A DNA stretch of 64,000 bases from Cryptomeria japonica (Eukaryota > Streptophyta > Pinopsida > Cupressales > Cupressaceae). The stretch's first letter is position 1. Each line of letters opens with the position of its first letter. The notes under the pieces are model-generated. The model made no database searches. It had not been told where the DNA came from and saw only the letters and a program-made list of their open reading frames with translations. Made by a program: the position numbers and the translations under genes. Of the stretch, positions 1 through 11,117 are shown piece after piece. The DNA is taken from contig NC_081415.1 of assembly GCF_030272615.1 (NCBI RefSeq), positions 512,829,034 to 512,893,033 of the forward strand, read 5' to 3'.

Positions 1-73
1 ATCCAAGCCACATATATCTTCCAAGTTGAGGAGAATCTCATCATCAAACCAAGAGGGGTCGTAAAGATGTTTT

Positions 74-523
74 TCTTGGTGTAAATAATTATTCATCTTG
101 GATATTTTTACACTATACTTAAGTTTACTTAGGAAATGCATTTCATAGTAGTTTGGGTATGAGACACTTGGGAGTTTGTGCCACATTCAGATAGTGTGTG
201 TAGGAGAATTTCCACCCTTTATGGTGTGATCTTGTTGTTACACTCCACATTCAATGGGTGATCCACCTCATGTGGAATATTATATTGTTTCTCCTACCTA
301 CCCACACCTATTTCCTACCTACCCTTGTTTCTTATTAAGCCACATGTCATGTTTGTGTGCTCACATATCCATATATCCTTGCCTATATAAGCAAGCTCAT
401 ATTCATTGTAACTATTGAACTATTGATCATTTTCTATTGATGAGAATACAATTTATTCTTGTCCTATATTGTGTCTCTATTTTGTACATTTCATTGAGCT
501 CTTGATCTTAGCAAAATCTCACA
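74..523 (+). repeat. 5' LTR of the 74-4955 element
   Basis: This 450 bp copy aligns end to end with 4506-4955. It starts TC instead of the canonical TG (the 3' copy keeps TG) and ends ACA directly before the primer binding site. A TATA box (CTATATAA, 383-390) lies near the U3/R boundary. Confidence 0.93.
383..390 (+). promoter_or_regulatory. TATA box in 5' LTR
   Basis: CTATATAA followed by GCAAGC. The 3' LTR carries the equivalent ATATATAA near 4816. Position in the LTR fits the U3 promoter of a plant Copia element; the start site would be about 30 bp downstream. Expression is not shown by the sequence. Confidence 0.6.
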
Positions 524-541
524 TGGTATTAGAGCCATTAG
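524..541 (+). other. Primer binding site
   Basis: TGGTATTAGAGCC starts immediately after the 5' LTR. It is one base from TGGTATCAGAGCC, the usual plant Copia site complementary to initiator methionine tRNA. The same motif occurs after the 5' LTRs ending at 32246 and 41172. Confidence 0.85.
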
Positions 542-2016
542 AGCGACATTGATTCATCTTGAAGAGGCATTATTGCAATGTCAAGAGCAAGATCTGAGGA
601 GCAACATCTTTTGGAGGTGTCCTAGACCAGATCCAACCTTGTCACTACATCCAAGTGGCCGTTTCCATGAATTTTGGTTATAAAGTTGGCCTATTTTGGT
701 GAGAAATTTTTTTTCGCCAATTTTGCTATTATTGTACGAATTTCAAAAAAAAATTTCAAAAACAAATTTATTTATATTTCTGCAAAAATATTTTGAAAAA
801 AAAAAAAAATTCGTAGAAAATTTAAATTTTTTTTTTTCGGAAAAATTAAATTTTGAAAATCAAAAAATCAAAAGTTTTTTGTTTTGGGGGTCCGAACACC
901 CCCCCGTAACCCTTTCAAGTCCCAGCTTCCCCGCACAACACCTCCTATACCACCCCACTATAGCACCACCTGGCGTCGCCACTGCATAGCTCCCCTAGCA
1001 GCATACCTCCCACGCCTCTTGCAGCTGTGGCCTCCCACGTGCCTCCCGTTGCACCGCCCCCGCCACCGCTGCCCTAGCGGTGCCTCCCTCCGCGCTGCCC
1101 CTGTCGGTCTCACTGATGCCTTCGCCGCCACCGCCGCCACCAGCACCTCCAGTCTCCACCTCGCTACCGGTGCCTCCCACCAGCCCTACACCGACTAACA
1201 CATGGACCCTGCCACATCAGCACCACGATAGCAGACGCAATAGCCCAGTTAGCTACCACATCACCTGTCCTGTCACTACGACCGTACTGCCTAGTCAGAT
1301 CGTGCCACGTCAGGGCCCAGTCAACCAAGAAGTTTTGGCGATGGTCATACAGCTGTCAAATTTAACCGCACAGTGCTCTGACGTCATCATTTTTCAAAAA
1401 TTTTGCAGGCCCCTCTCATTCTACTTTTTGATTTTGCAGTTCAACTTCAAATGGCCATATCTTGCTCATTTTTTGCTCACTTTTTGGTGCAATTTTTTTT
1501 GAAGTGGGCTAGAATTTTGTGTACTTTCACATGTTGGAATTATTTTCTAATTTTGGTGGACAGATTTTTTAGAATTCCCAGTTTTTGGTGACTATAGCTA
1601 TCCAATCCCCATTTTTGCAACTTCTGGGACTCCGTTTGGGCTCATACGAACTCCTTTTCAGGTGCTGTTTTGTTTTAAAGTGCATGAGTTTTCCTCTACT
1701 TTCATAATCTGCTATCAGTTTTTAGCAATTTTGGGTAGAAATTATACTTTCAGCATATGGTCTTATTTGGCCAAATTGGCACTTGTATTGAATAGATCTA
1801 TCTTTCTAGTCTTTTGCATTGTAGTTCTTAGCCTATTGGGGGCAGTTGTAAAACAAAATGAGAAGTCCACCTTTCCATTTTTTGCAAGTGGACTATTGTA
1901 CACGAACTACATATAAAGTGCCAAAATCATCATTTTTGGGGGGGTACTTTGATTGAGTGAATTTGGGGGGTGTCTTTTGTGCTTTTGTACTCTTGTGTTC
2001 CTTCCTTTTTGCTTCT
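542..2016 (+). other. Long untranslated leader with a GC-rich, proline-codon-rich segment
   Basis: About 1.5 kb separates the primer site from the gag start. The first part holds A- and T-homopolymers. About 900-1330 changes sharply to GC-rich, CpG-containing DNA that reads as proline/alanine/threonine-rich peptide in more than one frame. The rest is T-rich. No conserved domain was recognised. The GC-rich insert could be captured host DNA or a structured leader; I cannot decide between these. Confidence 0.55.
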
Positions 2017-2955
2017 ATGGGTTCTTCTAAGTTTCCTCTCTTAACTCCTCATAATTATGCTACTTGGAAAATTGATGCATGGAGTACACTTATGGAAAAA
2101 GGACTAACTCATTACATTGATGGAACTATTGTTGCTTCTGCAGATCCTAAGGTTGATCCAGTTGGTCACTTGGATTGGCTCACTAAAAATATCATGGCAA
2201 TTGGTACCTTAAGAAAGTATGTATCAAAGGATCTCATCTTTCATATTGAAAAGTGTACTCTAATCAAGGATGCTTGGCAAAAGTTTCAAGACTTGTATGG
2301 TCAAGCTGATGAGATTAGGGTATATCAAATTGATAGTGATCTCACCATGTTGGATCCCAATACAAGATTATGTCACTAAGGCAAATGAGTTGAGCGTACA
2401 ACTCAAAGATTGTGGCAATGATAAGAAGGATACTCAATTGATCTTCAACTTGATGGGCAAGCTTCCACAAGAATATGCAGTATTTGTTTCTAGTTTCCAA
2501 ACCCATAGGATGACAATCGGTTCAAGCTACACAATGCCTACATTTGATGCTTTCAATGAAATGTTGATGATGGAACAAACTAAGTTGATAAGCATGGGCA
2601 TTCTTAAGGCTTCTAAGTCTCAAGCATTAGTGGCAAATCAAGGGAACAAAGGAAATCAAGGAAAGGACAACTCAAACAAGAAGAAATGGCAATCAAAGCC
2701 TAAGGACAAAGCATCATCCTCTCCACAACAAGGAGATACATCCTCTTCCAAGAGAGATAATTCACCAAAGAGGGAGAAACCCACTTGTGCCTATTGTAAA
2801 AAGTTTGGTCATGAGGAGCGTTGTTGCCAATCTAAGAAGATTGATGAGCTCACACATATCCTCAAAAAGCATAACATTGATTTCCCTAATGTCTACAAGA
2901 GGATGATTCATCAACTTCCACTTCCTCACATTAAAAAGGAAAAGGGCAAGCATTC
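2017..2955 (+). pseudogene. gag: gag (UBN2-type, zinc knuckle), frameshifted
   Basis: Encodes a Copia-type Gag that would form the virus-like particle and bind element RNA. The start at 2017 (MGSSKFPLL) is chosen because the TPHNYATWK motif typical of UBN2 Gag starts follows it; an upstream in-frame ATG at 1957 only adds a hydrophobic leader. The UBN2-like region runs to about 2600, followed by a Lys/Ser/Gln-rich linker, then a CCHC zinc knuckle at 2786-2824 (C-x2-C-x4-H-x4-C, all four ligands present). Reading passes from frame 1 to frame 2 near 2355-2370 and back to frame 1 near 2940-2956, so at least two single-base indels have broken it. It is followed in frame by the protease segment. 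Confidence 0.85.
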
Positions 2956-3612
2956 ATGGCTTCTATAAGTGGGAAGACTCACTCTTTTGGGACAAGAAAA
3001 GGAAAAGCTCTATGTGTTACTATCAGTCCTGATTTAGAGAGATGGCTTCTAGATTCAGGGGTTTCTCATCATATGGCATCTTCATAGTCAATGTTCTCTA
3101 CATTTGAGCCTTGCACCATGCCGCATATTTTGATGGGAAATCATACATACATGGATGTGATTGGGAAAGGATCTATTGACATTGGGTATAACTCCTTCAA
3201 TGATGTGTTGTGTGTACCCCACTTGACAAACAATCTCCTTTCCATCTATCAAATCACACATGGCACAACTAAGAGAGTTGTGGAGTTCACACCTAAGTCA
3301 GTTTTCATTAGAGACTTGGAGAATAGAGTTATCATTGCGAATGGGGTGGTTGATCATGAATCTCAGTTATACTCCTTTTCATATTTTGTTGATGATGATT
3401 TCACATTTGATGATTCTACACATGATGATCATAGTTCTTGTGATGGTTCAGATTTTAAGGAGAACTTTGGGCACTTGAACATGGGGATTCTCACATGTGA
3501 CCCCGTTCTTGAGCCTTGTATTTCATCTCCTCATAATGATATCACATCACCTATTGCACTTGATGATGTAGATAGTGCGACAGTTTTAGCTTCATGTGAT
3601 TCGGTACAATAG
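2956..3612 (+). pseudogene. Retroelement protease and pre-integrase-like region, interrupted
   Basis: Frame 1 reads through a Copia aspartic protease motif: WLLDSG with the catalytic GAT-TCA-GGG at 3052-3060, then SHHM. A TAG at 3085-3087 interrupts it; reading continues from 3088 with the usual beta-strand segments (for example LCVPHLTNNLLSI) seen between protease and integrase in Copia polyproteins. A second TAG ends this segment at 3610-3612. Both TAGs could come from CAG by one C-to-T change. No integrase HHCC or DDE motif follows. The DSG triad is intact, so the ancestral protein could have processed Gag. Confidence 0.75.
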
Positions 3613-3654
3613 GATATTAATTGTCTTCCAGCTTCAGATTCATGGGATGATTAC

Positions 3655-4128
3655 TTGACAGACATTGCAGGTTTGTTTGTGGAATCCTACATTGTAGATT
3701 TGGGAGACATCATTGATGACATTCATCTTCTCTTTGATGAAGATGATCCTTCTTCGATTGTTACGAGGGCACACTCTGACCCTCTTGTTCATTCTCTACA
3801 TGATCATTCTTTTGAGATTGACATGATTGTAGATACTTATGTACAACAGCTGGAGGAGGTCTCTTTATCTCTTGAGGAGACATGTGAGTCTTTGGGACAT
3901 GTTCTACATCCATCTCCACTAGATATTGGAGTGCCTTTTTCAGCAGTGTGTCACAACTTACTACCTTTGGAGGGGGTATCTTTCAGCATCGACATGGGGA
4001 CACTTGAGCAGTTTTCAGAGATTCCTTTCATCATGAGTTTTTTTCATACATCTTCCCTTCAATATTGGGGAGACTTCATGGATACACCTTTGGTTTTGTT
4101 TCTTCCTAAGGGGAGGAATGTTGTTTGA
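3655..4128 (+). CDS. Acidic ORF of unknown function, in place of integrase/RT
   Basis: 157 codons (158 counting the stop) in the same frame as the protease segment, separated from it only by the TAG at 3610. It probably was the C-terminal part of one longer polyprotein. The product is rich in Asp, Glu, Leu, Ser and His, with no zinc-finger, DDE or YxDD motif. Pol should lie here in a complete Copia element, so this either replaces pol or is what remains after an internal deletion. I do not recognise the family. The open frame is notable beside the frameshifted gag, but codon-level selection cannot be judged from one copy. Confidence 0.45.
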   Translation: MTDIAGLFVESYIVDLGDIIDDIHLLFDEDDPSSIVTRAHSDPLVHSLHDHSFEIDMIVDTYVQQLEEVSLSLEETCESLGHVLHPSPLDIGVPFSAVCHNLLPLEGVSFSIDMGTLEQFSEIPFIMSFFHTSSLQYWGDFMDTPLVLFLPKGRNVV

Positions 4129-4505
4129 TGTTCATGGAGCAGTTTCTTCATACATCAAGCTTCTATCATTGGTGCAGATTCCACATTGAGGGGGGGCTTC
4201 CTAGTCTCTCTTCTTCTTCTTCTCTCATATGGGGGGGACTTTTTCCTGACATGGGGTTTTTTCCTTCACATACTTCTATGAGAGTTCTTTGTATCTAGTT
4301 TTCATCTCTCTTTTGGGGGAGGGTCCTTTCCCATTGGGTATTTCTCTTTTTCCCCACTTTGTGAGATATTTCCTTGCATTGGTTTGCATGCATTTGCATT
4401 TGTACATGGGTACCTAACATGGCCTAGTAGCTAGGACCCATCTTGCATTGCTTAGTTGCATTGTAGACTTAAGTGCATTCCCCTAAGTTGCACTTAAAGG
4501 GGGGG
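4129..4505 (+). other. 3' untranslated region with G-runs and polypurine tract
   Basis: Non-coding region with several runs of five to seven G. The run at 4496-4505 (AAAGGGGGGG) abuts the 3' LTR and is the natural plus-strand primer (polypurine tract). No other gene is seen. Confidence 0.75.
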
Positions 4506-4955
4506 TGTTGGTGTAAATAATTATTCATCTTGGATATTATTAAACTATACTTAAGTTTACTTAGAAAATGCATTTCGTAGTAGTTTGGGTATGAGACACT
4601 TGGGAGTTTGTGCCACATTGGGATAGTGTGTGTAGGAGAATTTCCACCCTTTATGGTGTGATCTTGTTGTTACACTCCACATTCAGTGGGTGATCCACCT
4701 CATGTGAAATATTATATTGTTTCTCCTACCTACCCAAAGCTATTTCCTACCTACCCTTGTTTCTTATTGAGCCACATGTCATGTTTGTGTGCTCACATAT
4801 CCATACATCCTTGCATATATAAGCAGGCTCATATTCATTGTAACTATTGAACTATTGATCATTTTCTATTGATGAGAATATAGTTTATTCTTGTCCTATA
4901 TTGTGTCTCTATTTTGTACATTTCATTGAGCTCTTGATCTTAGCAAAATCTCATA
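4506..4955 (+). repeat. 3' LTR of the 74-4955 element
   Basis: Begins TGTTGGTG and ends with CATA, where the 5' copy has CACA. It is followed at once by the GTTTT duplication (4956-4960). Same length as the 5' LTR. Confidence 0.93.
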
Positions 4956-5015
4956 GTTTTCATTGAAGCTCCCCCTTAGACCCTACTACATTTGTTAATT
5001 ACTAGAAGAGGAAAC

Positions 5016-5983
5016 TATTGGAATCCAAGAAAACTAAGAGGGGGGGTGAATCAGTGCTCTATTGGTAAGTGAATTTTTGAACTTATTGTTGATTAACCGA
5101 TTAACAAAATATAAAATTAAAGTGAATAAACAAATAAACACATAAATAAACAATACCATAACACCAATATTTATATGTGGAAAACCCTATAAAGGGAAAA
5201 CTCATGGTGGGGATGATACCCACAATATCTATATACTTGATCAAGGTATGCAAATATTACCTAAAGGGGATTGCACATGCAATCAGGCTCACCGCCTAGA
5301 GCTCACTGCTCAAATAGAAGTCTCACTGACTTACACAACATTACATAATGATTTCATATAGAAATTAACTTATATAATGCATCTGACCATGTTGGATAAG
5401 TTCCTGTTTAAGCTCTATCAACCTCCTCTGAACCCAATTTTTGATACTCTGTTCTCCACTACCGGTTAGGATTCCACATGTGAAACTGCGTAGAAATGAT
5501 TCCACTCGCTGACAAAATCACATACCATCAATATCTAATTGATTTGCATCCAAAAATTTCATCACAACTATAATATAATCTTCTTGATTCTATTGCTAAA
5601 TGTTCTCCCTTAAATACCCTTGTATCTTTCCACCATGTCGGCCTTCATAAGAAAATGAATCTGTCAACTATCGAATCACAAAGCATGATATGCATTATCC
5701 TAATGATCATATTTGATGTCAGACTAAACATTACCATAAATTCCACAAGTGATTTTATCAAGGTCCCAAAATACCTTAACCGGGTCCCAAATATACGTTA
5801 CCAGTACCAAGACTAACTGGTTAACAAGAATAAATTAAAGTGTTTATATATCGGTTGGCCCAATCTATGCAAAATGATAAGACAATGAATGTGGATGAGA
5901 AATGCCAACACCTAAAGATGAGTTTCCATCAATGACAACCCTAAATGTAATTCACCTTACCGAATGAGTATCAAATGCCGACA
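5016..5983 (-). repeat. Minus-strand LTR (3' LTR of a reversed element)
   Basis: Read on the minus strand, it starts TGTCGGCATTTGATAC at 5983 and ends near 5016 after a C-rich stretch. That C-rich terminus matches the end of the Copia LTR at 40107-41172, including its segment describing the 'GTGGGTAAGGTTTCCCA' region. A minus-strand purine tract (complement of ATCTCCCCTTTTGGA, 5984-5998) abuts its start, fixing the orientation. The terminal dinucleotide at 5016 is degraded. The partner 5' LTR was not found to the right. Confidence 0.7.
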
Positions 5984-6359
5984 ATCTCCCCTTTTGGAAT
6001 TGATGGCAACACTCATGTCAAAAATGATATCATCTTTGAATCTGATCCCCCTTACCTATACATCCATCCAGTTATGTACATCTAGTGTATTCCCCCTTTG
6101 ATGTACATCCATTTTTCACTGTACTCCTCCCCCTTTGACATCAATGACAAAGAGGGGTGCCCACCAAAAATGTTGTACAAATATATACATACTGGTTTCT
6201 ATACATGCTTCACAACGTCAACATATAAAGTCTTCAAAAATAAGAAGTATGTGTCCCAACCCTACTTGAGAGAATAAAGAATGGAGGTGAATCCATTCAA
6301 GAGACTAGCATGACATTCTATGGCATGGGATTCAGTGGGATCATCCTAGTGCATGTTAG
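5984..6359 (-). other. 3' untranslated region of the minus-strand element
   Basis: Contains three copies on the minus strand of a (T)CAAAGGGGGA-type purine run, two of them beside a TCATTGATGTCAA or ATGTACATC motif. This matches the 3' regions of the Copia-type elements at 45480-45510 and 53400-53425. No coding sequence is seen. Confidence 0.55.
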
Positions 6360-9070
6360 ATATACACTATGTCTTGTAAAATAGCAGGTTATCAAGTCGG
6401 GGACCAATTATATTCTCAAGCTCTATAACTCTCCTTATTATGCTATCCGTTTCCTTCTCTAACCTCAAAATCTGATCCATAACTGCCAAAACTAGACCTT
6501 AGAAAGAACTTGTCAAACTTGTTGCTGGATTATAAGAGTTTGAAATCTAGAGAAAGTGATCTTTACAATCCAAAATTTTCTTGTCTATGGAAGTTGTAAG
6601 CTTAGAAAAATCTAGACAAATCTTGTATACCTTTCTTCCTTCTTCTAATGCTGCATCAATGGACTGTAAGCAAGTTTGAAGTTTAGATTTCTTAGATGCA
6701 ATCATCACCACAAATGTCTATTTCCTGGACTCAACAAATTTGTCTTTAGCCTTAGTTACAAAGATCTTAACCAAAGAATCATATTGCTTAGGGATGTATT
6801 CAATTAACTTTTGCAATTTTCTGGATGAGCTTGCACTCTCCTTAGTCTAGAATTCTGGTACAAGCCAGTTCAAAACTTCAAAGGTATTCTGTACTAATTC
6901 TCTATCCTTAGACTCTTCCTGTGCCAATTCTTGAGTTGCTTGAGCCCAAAGTGCTGTAGTGGCCAAACTTTTCTCTGTTGGAGACATCAAATGATAAGGC
7001 TTGTCAAAACTAATAGAAAATTGTGGCATTTTCCCTCTAGCTAATGATAATGTGTCAATTGCAAGACTAGAAGGGGAGTTTGTCACTATTTTTTTTCTTA
7101 TTTCAATCGGTGACTTATCCTCTATAGCCTTTACCTCCTATGCACTGGCAGTGGCTTTGCCACTTGGTGCCTCACTCACTTCTGGTGCATCATCTATGAC
7201 CTTATCCTCTATACCTTTGTCCTTCTCAACCTCTTTGTCTAGATCCTGTACATGGGATTCTGGAGGATTTTGAGTATCCTCACTACCCATCTATTTTAAC
7301 TGGTGGATCTGTATTTACATTATACTCATCTATTTTTATCAGTTTCATGTCCCCTGGTAATTGTATACTCTATGATTGAACAAAACTAGGACTTAACTCA
7401 TATCCAAGACTCAAAATATTTCTGACCCATATGTCAATGATCTCCTTTCAAATCTCTTCAAATTTTTGTAACATCAAGTTATTAATCCAATGTTTAGGAT
7501 TGAATTTAGTTGAACCTATATTATTAATTAAATCTGCAATCTCTAGTGGAGTTATTAATAGACATAGATTAACCAATTATGTATCCTTTATTTGTCAGTC
7601 CAAAGTTTGTGCAAGTAATTTTCTGAACTCTAACTTATCATAAAATTCATTGGGCAAATTTTTCTCTAACTTAATCAAAGTCCTACTAAAATAATCAAGA
7701 TATAAAATAATTACCTTCTCTAACTGCTTCTTGTCTTTATCATCAAAATCATCATAGAATGTAGAAATGTTATCCAGATTACCATCATTAATGATCAGAT
7801 CAATAATGTGTTGAGCATCTAAATTCTTCTCATTGGTTCTTCTCCTTGTTTCTGGTTTAGATTTCTCATCTTCCTTAGGCTTTAGCTTATGTATAATTGT
7901 GATTTTGGGAGTCTTCTGGGAAGGCTCCATCTCAGTTTATTTTTTCCATTCTTCCTTCTTTTCTCTCACAACCCTTGCAAAAACACCTTTCTTCTTTGCA
8001 GCTTGTTTGATCTCTTCATCAGATTTAGTCTCCTTAGGAGATATAGTAATGTATTGCCTAGCCGGTTTTTATTTCCTCTTAATGGATTCCTTGGGCTTGG
8101 GGCTGGCAAGCTCACTGGATGGTGCTTCCAATTGTTTTGATGACTCTATTGTAACCAGGACCACATTAGGAGTGGCTTGAGATGCCTTCTTTGCTTCTCT
8201 CTCCTCCTTCCTCTTCTTCTTCACCAGTTCCTTTCTCTGGGCTTCAAGGATTTTAACTTTTTGTTCAATTTCAGCCCTATTATAACCCTCACTGATTAAT
8301 GTCCCAGTTGCAGCCCTTGTCATCTTCTTTCATATGGTGGGTGCAATTTTTTCCTGATGGACTTTTAAATGCTTCTCCTGAGCTGTGCCAAATTTTTCTT
8401 CTTTCTCATCAACTGGAGCTTTCAATAAATGTTGTGTATAAGAATCTAGTGTGGCCTCATCCACTTCATATCCCATTGGCATGATCCAGACTATTTTAGG
8501 CTGGACTGCCTCCATCATACATTCATTTTTATAACCATAAAACAAATAGTATCTTTATATTTTTCTACAATTTCCTTTGGAATTCTAACTCTATTTTTCA
8601 TTTCTACTTGGAAAGTTTTGAAAAATGCCCATAGATTATCCTTTTGCTATTTGTCACCTTGCTGATCTAATACTTGACCTATTTGAGTAGCTACAAGTCT
8701 ATCAAAAGCCCATTGAATCTTCCCATATCCTAGTATCATATGTAGAAAATAAAATGTCAAGCATATGATGAAAGAGCCATACTGAAATGTATTCTTCTTT
8801 ATTTCTTTATTTTCTAGAGATTGGTTATTAACTCCTTCAACATCACACTACATAGGACATAATGTGCGTCTTCCTTCACCATCTGATGTGCAATAAGAAT
8901 GTTTATTCCAGAGACAGAGTTTATCCAATTAGACTGATAAACTTTATAACCAATTACCATTACTACAAATTTGATATTAATATCTCTAATATCATCAAGT
9001 CAAATTGATCTACCATCATAGGTGGCACGGGTGAGTTTAGCGAGTTCTGTGTTAGAAATTTTTGACCTAG
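6360..9070 (-). pseudogene. Decayed ORF of an unknown retroelement protein family (copy 1)
   Basis: Minus-strand conceptual translation runs from about 9070 to about 6360 with nonsense codons and several frameshifts. Recognisable stretches from the N-terminal side: a block with QMVKEDAHYVL near 8850; the hydrophobic KNTFQYGSFIICLTFYFL; FFKTFQVEMKNR near 8600-8635; a block with PMGYEVDEATLDSY; a strongly charged Lys/Glu coiled-coil-like block (8069-8323); then further charged blocks (7595-7930, 6847-7086). Stops at 8330 (TGA) and 8069 (TAA) fit CGA or CAA deamination. A plus-strand homologue occurs at 60030-61770. It is not gag, protease, integrase or RT. Its function is unknown; its place between LTR-like sequences suggests it belongs to a non-autonomous LTR element. 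Confidence 0.6.
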
Positions 9071-9073
9071 TGT

Positions 9074-9485
9074 TGGCATTTGACTGAACTGGTAAAGCTT
9101 TTGTTGATATGCAACCGATATTTGATTGGTTAGTGAATGTGATGAAGATATTGCAATTCATGTTTGATGAATAAGTTTCGTGTTGTTATTGATGGCAACA
9201 ATGTTTTTGTAGTAATCTAAGTATTGGAAGGCAACTGGTAAGGTATAACCGATACAGATGATAGTTTTATAGAGCACTGGTAATTAGGATCTCAACCGAT
9301 AAACTGAGATAGAGTTGCATTCCAACAACCGGTATAGGTGATTCATGAAGAGGTGGATGATGCAGTTTTACAATGATGGTGGTGACAAGTATTTGGAGCT
9401 ATGTTCTCAACCACATTGTCAGATTCAACAGGATGAGTGAGATTTGATGTACAAAATAGACAAAATGGTAATACATTCAATGCAT
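9074..9485 (+). repeat. LTR fragment, plus strand
   Basis: Begins TGTTGGCATTTGA, matching the start of the minus-strand LTR at 5983 and the Copia/Gag-only LTR starts, but in the opposite orientation to the ORF it abuts. It contains dispersed ACCGGT/ACCGAT motifs typical of the other LTRs here. The right end is unclear and no target duplication was found. Confidence 0.5.
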
Positions 9486-10477
9486 TATTTGTGGGCATGA
9501 ATGAGTAGGATGAGCACATTTAGGTGGGAAGGTTTATGATAGGTATACTCTTGTTCTACCTCCTAGCTCTCTAGAACGTCAAAAGCCATACCCTTCCAAC
9601 GTGATCTCTCAAGTGCTCTAAGTCAAAAAAAAAGTCAAACTTTGATGGACTATTTCTTGTAATCTAGCATGCATACGATTGATCCATTTGAACCTATAGG
9701 GTCATTTGAGGCTCATCTACAATGACCTATCTCAGTTTTTGAAGACTCGGAGCCATTTTTACATGGTAGCATTTTTTCAATTGGTGTAAAAATAGTCAGA
9801 TGCATGCAATGCAAGGTTGTAAGATAGGATAAATTGGATTCCATTCCTTGTGGGCACAAACAAGTAGCACGAGCGCATCCAGGTAGGTAGGTTTACAGTA
9901 GGAATGCTCTTGTTGTAGATGACATACCTTCTTGTCCCATTGTTCTTAGTTCACGTAATTTCTTCTTATGTTGCCTTTGTCTTTCCTTTTTAGCCTCTTG
10001 TTATTCGGTTGTTCCTTGCTTGTTCTTTCCCATCATTAATAATGATTGTCCTAAATAGAATCATTTTGCACATATATGTTACAAAAAATTATACAATAAA
10101 ATGACCATAAAAATGAGTATTATCATTATTTTTAATAGTAAAAACTATTAAAGAATCACAATAACATTGAGCAAACTATATAGAACAACAATTCAATCAT
10201 TTGAAATCTTGCAAAACAAAATTTTTAGTTACTTTGACATATAAAATTGCCATAGAATTGTAGTATTAGTTGTAGTGGAGCCTTCATCGAATTCAAAATT
10301 TACTTATGTGGTTGTCGAGGAAATAAAAATTTGTTCCAGCAATATGTACGGGTTATGTTAAGTTAACCTGTATGCGTACTTAGTCCCTAAAAATACCCCA
10401 AGAAGACAACATTCATAATTCCTATAACCCATACTCGCTTCTTATTTAAAAAACCCATACGCATTACTAATAGTAAA
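9486..10477. other. Unassigned spacer with an imperfect direct repeat
   Basis: No coding region is supported. Two diverged copies of about 66 bp (9491-9557 and 9850-9915; shared GTGGGCA...GAGTAG...GCTCTTGTT pattern) lie about 360 bp apart. The rest is AT-rich. Confidence 0.45.
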
Positions 10478-11004
10478 GAAAGGGTGAAGGGAAAGAGAGG
10501 GAGAGAGAGAGAGAGAGAAAGGAAAAGGGAAACATAGTTGTGGAGGGAGAGGGAGGGAGAGGAAGAGGATGGGAAAGGAAGGGAGATAGAGGGGGGAGGG
10601 AGAGAGAAAGAGTGGGAAGGGAGGGAGAGAAAAATAGAGAGAGGGGGATAGAGAGAGAGAGGGATGTTAAAGTGAGTGAGGGAGAGGGAGATAGAGAGGA
10701 TTGGAAAGGAAGGGAGATAGAGGGGGGAGGGAGAGAGAAAGAGTGGGGAGGGAGGGAGGGAGAGAGACAGAGAGAGGGGATGGGAAAGGGAGCGAAAGGG
10801 GGAGAGAAAGATAAAGAGTGGAGAAAGAGAGAGAGATCAGAAATGAAGGGACATAGAGGGGGGAAGGAGAGAGAAAGAGTGGGGAGGGAGAGGAAAAGAG
10901 AGAGAGACACATAGAGACATAGAGAGAGAGATGGTAAAGGGAGGGAGGTAGAGGGGGAGAGAGATGGAAAGGAAGGGAGATAGAGGTGGGAGGGAGGGAG
11001 AAAG

Positions 11005-11042
<38 letters not shown>

Positions 11043-11073
11043 TGGGGTATGGAGGAAGGGAGAGAGGGGTGGC
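10478..11073 (+). repeat. Polypurine (GA/GGGA) simple-sequence block
   Basis: About 600 bp almost purely A and G on the plus strand, built of GAGAGA, GGGA and GGAGGGAGA units, with only scattered T or C. The long ORFs in it on both strands are low-complexity artefacts (Arg/Glu/Gly or Ser/Leu/Pro). Such tracts can form triplex (H-) DNA; that is inference. Confidence 0.9.
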
Positions 11074-11117
11074 ATACTAGTTTATTACTTTCATCTTTGA
11101 ACCTCCTCAAGGGATGA

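Larger units (their letters stand above)
74..4955 (+). mobile_element. Non-autonomous Copia-type LTR retrotransposon (gag-pro, no pol)
   Basis: Complete element of 4,882 bp with two 450 bp LTRs (74-523 and 4506-4955). It is flanked by the 5 bp direct duplication GTTTT at 69-73 and 4956-4960. A primer binding site follows the 5' LTR and a purine tract precedes the 3' LTR. Between them lie a long leader (542-2016), a UBN2-type gag with a CCHC zinc knuckle, a DSG protease motif and an unrecognised acidic ORF. No integrase DDE, reverse transcriptase or RNase H motif appears in any frame, so replication would need proteins from another element. LTRs differ at about 19 of 450 positions by eye, mostly transitions, so insertion is not very recent. 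Boundaries are firm; the Copia assignment rests on gag, protease and the methionine-type primer site. Confidence 0.9.

Noticed and set aside
10467-11110. Long Ser/Leu/Pro- and Arg/Glu/Gly-rich ORFs on both strands
   Set aside because: These are translations of a polypurine repeat, open only because of low complexity.
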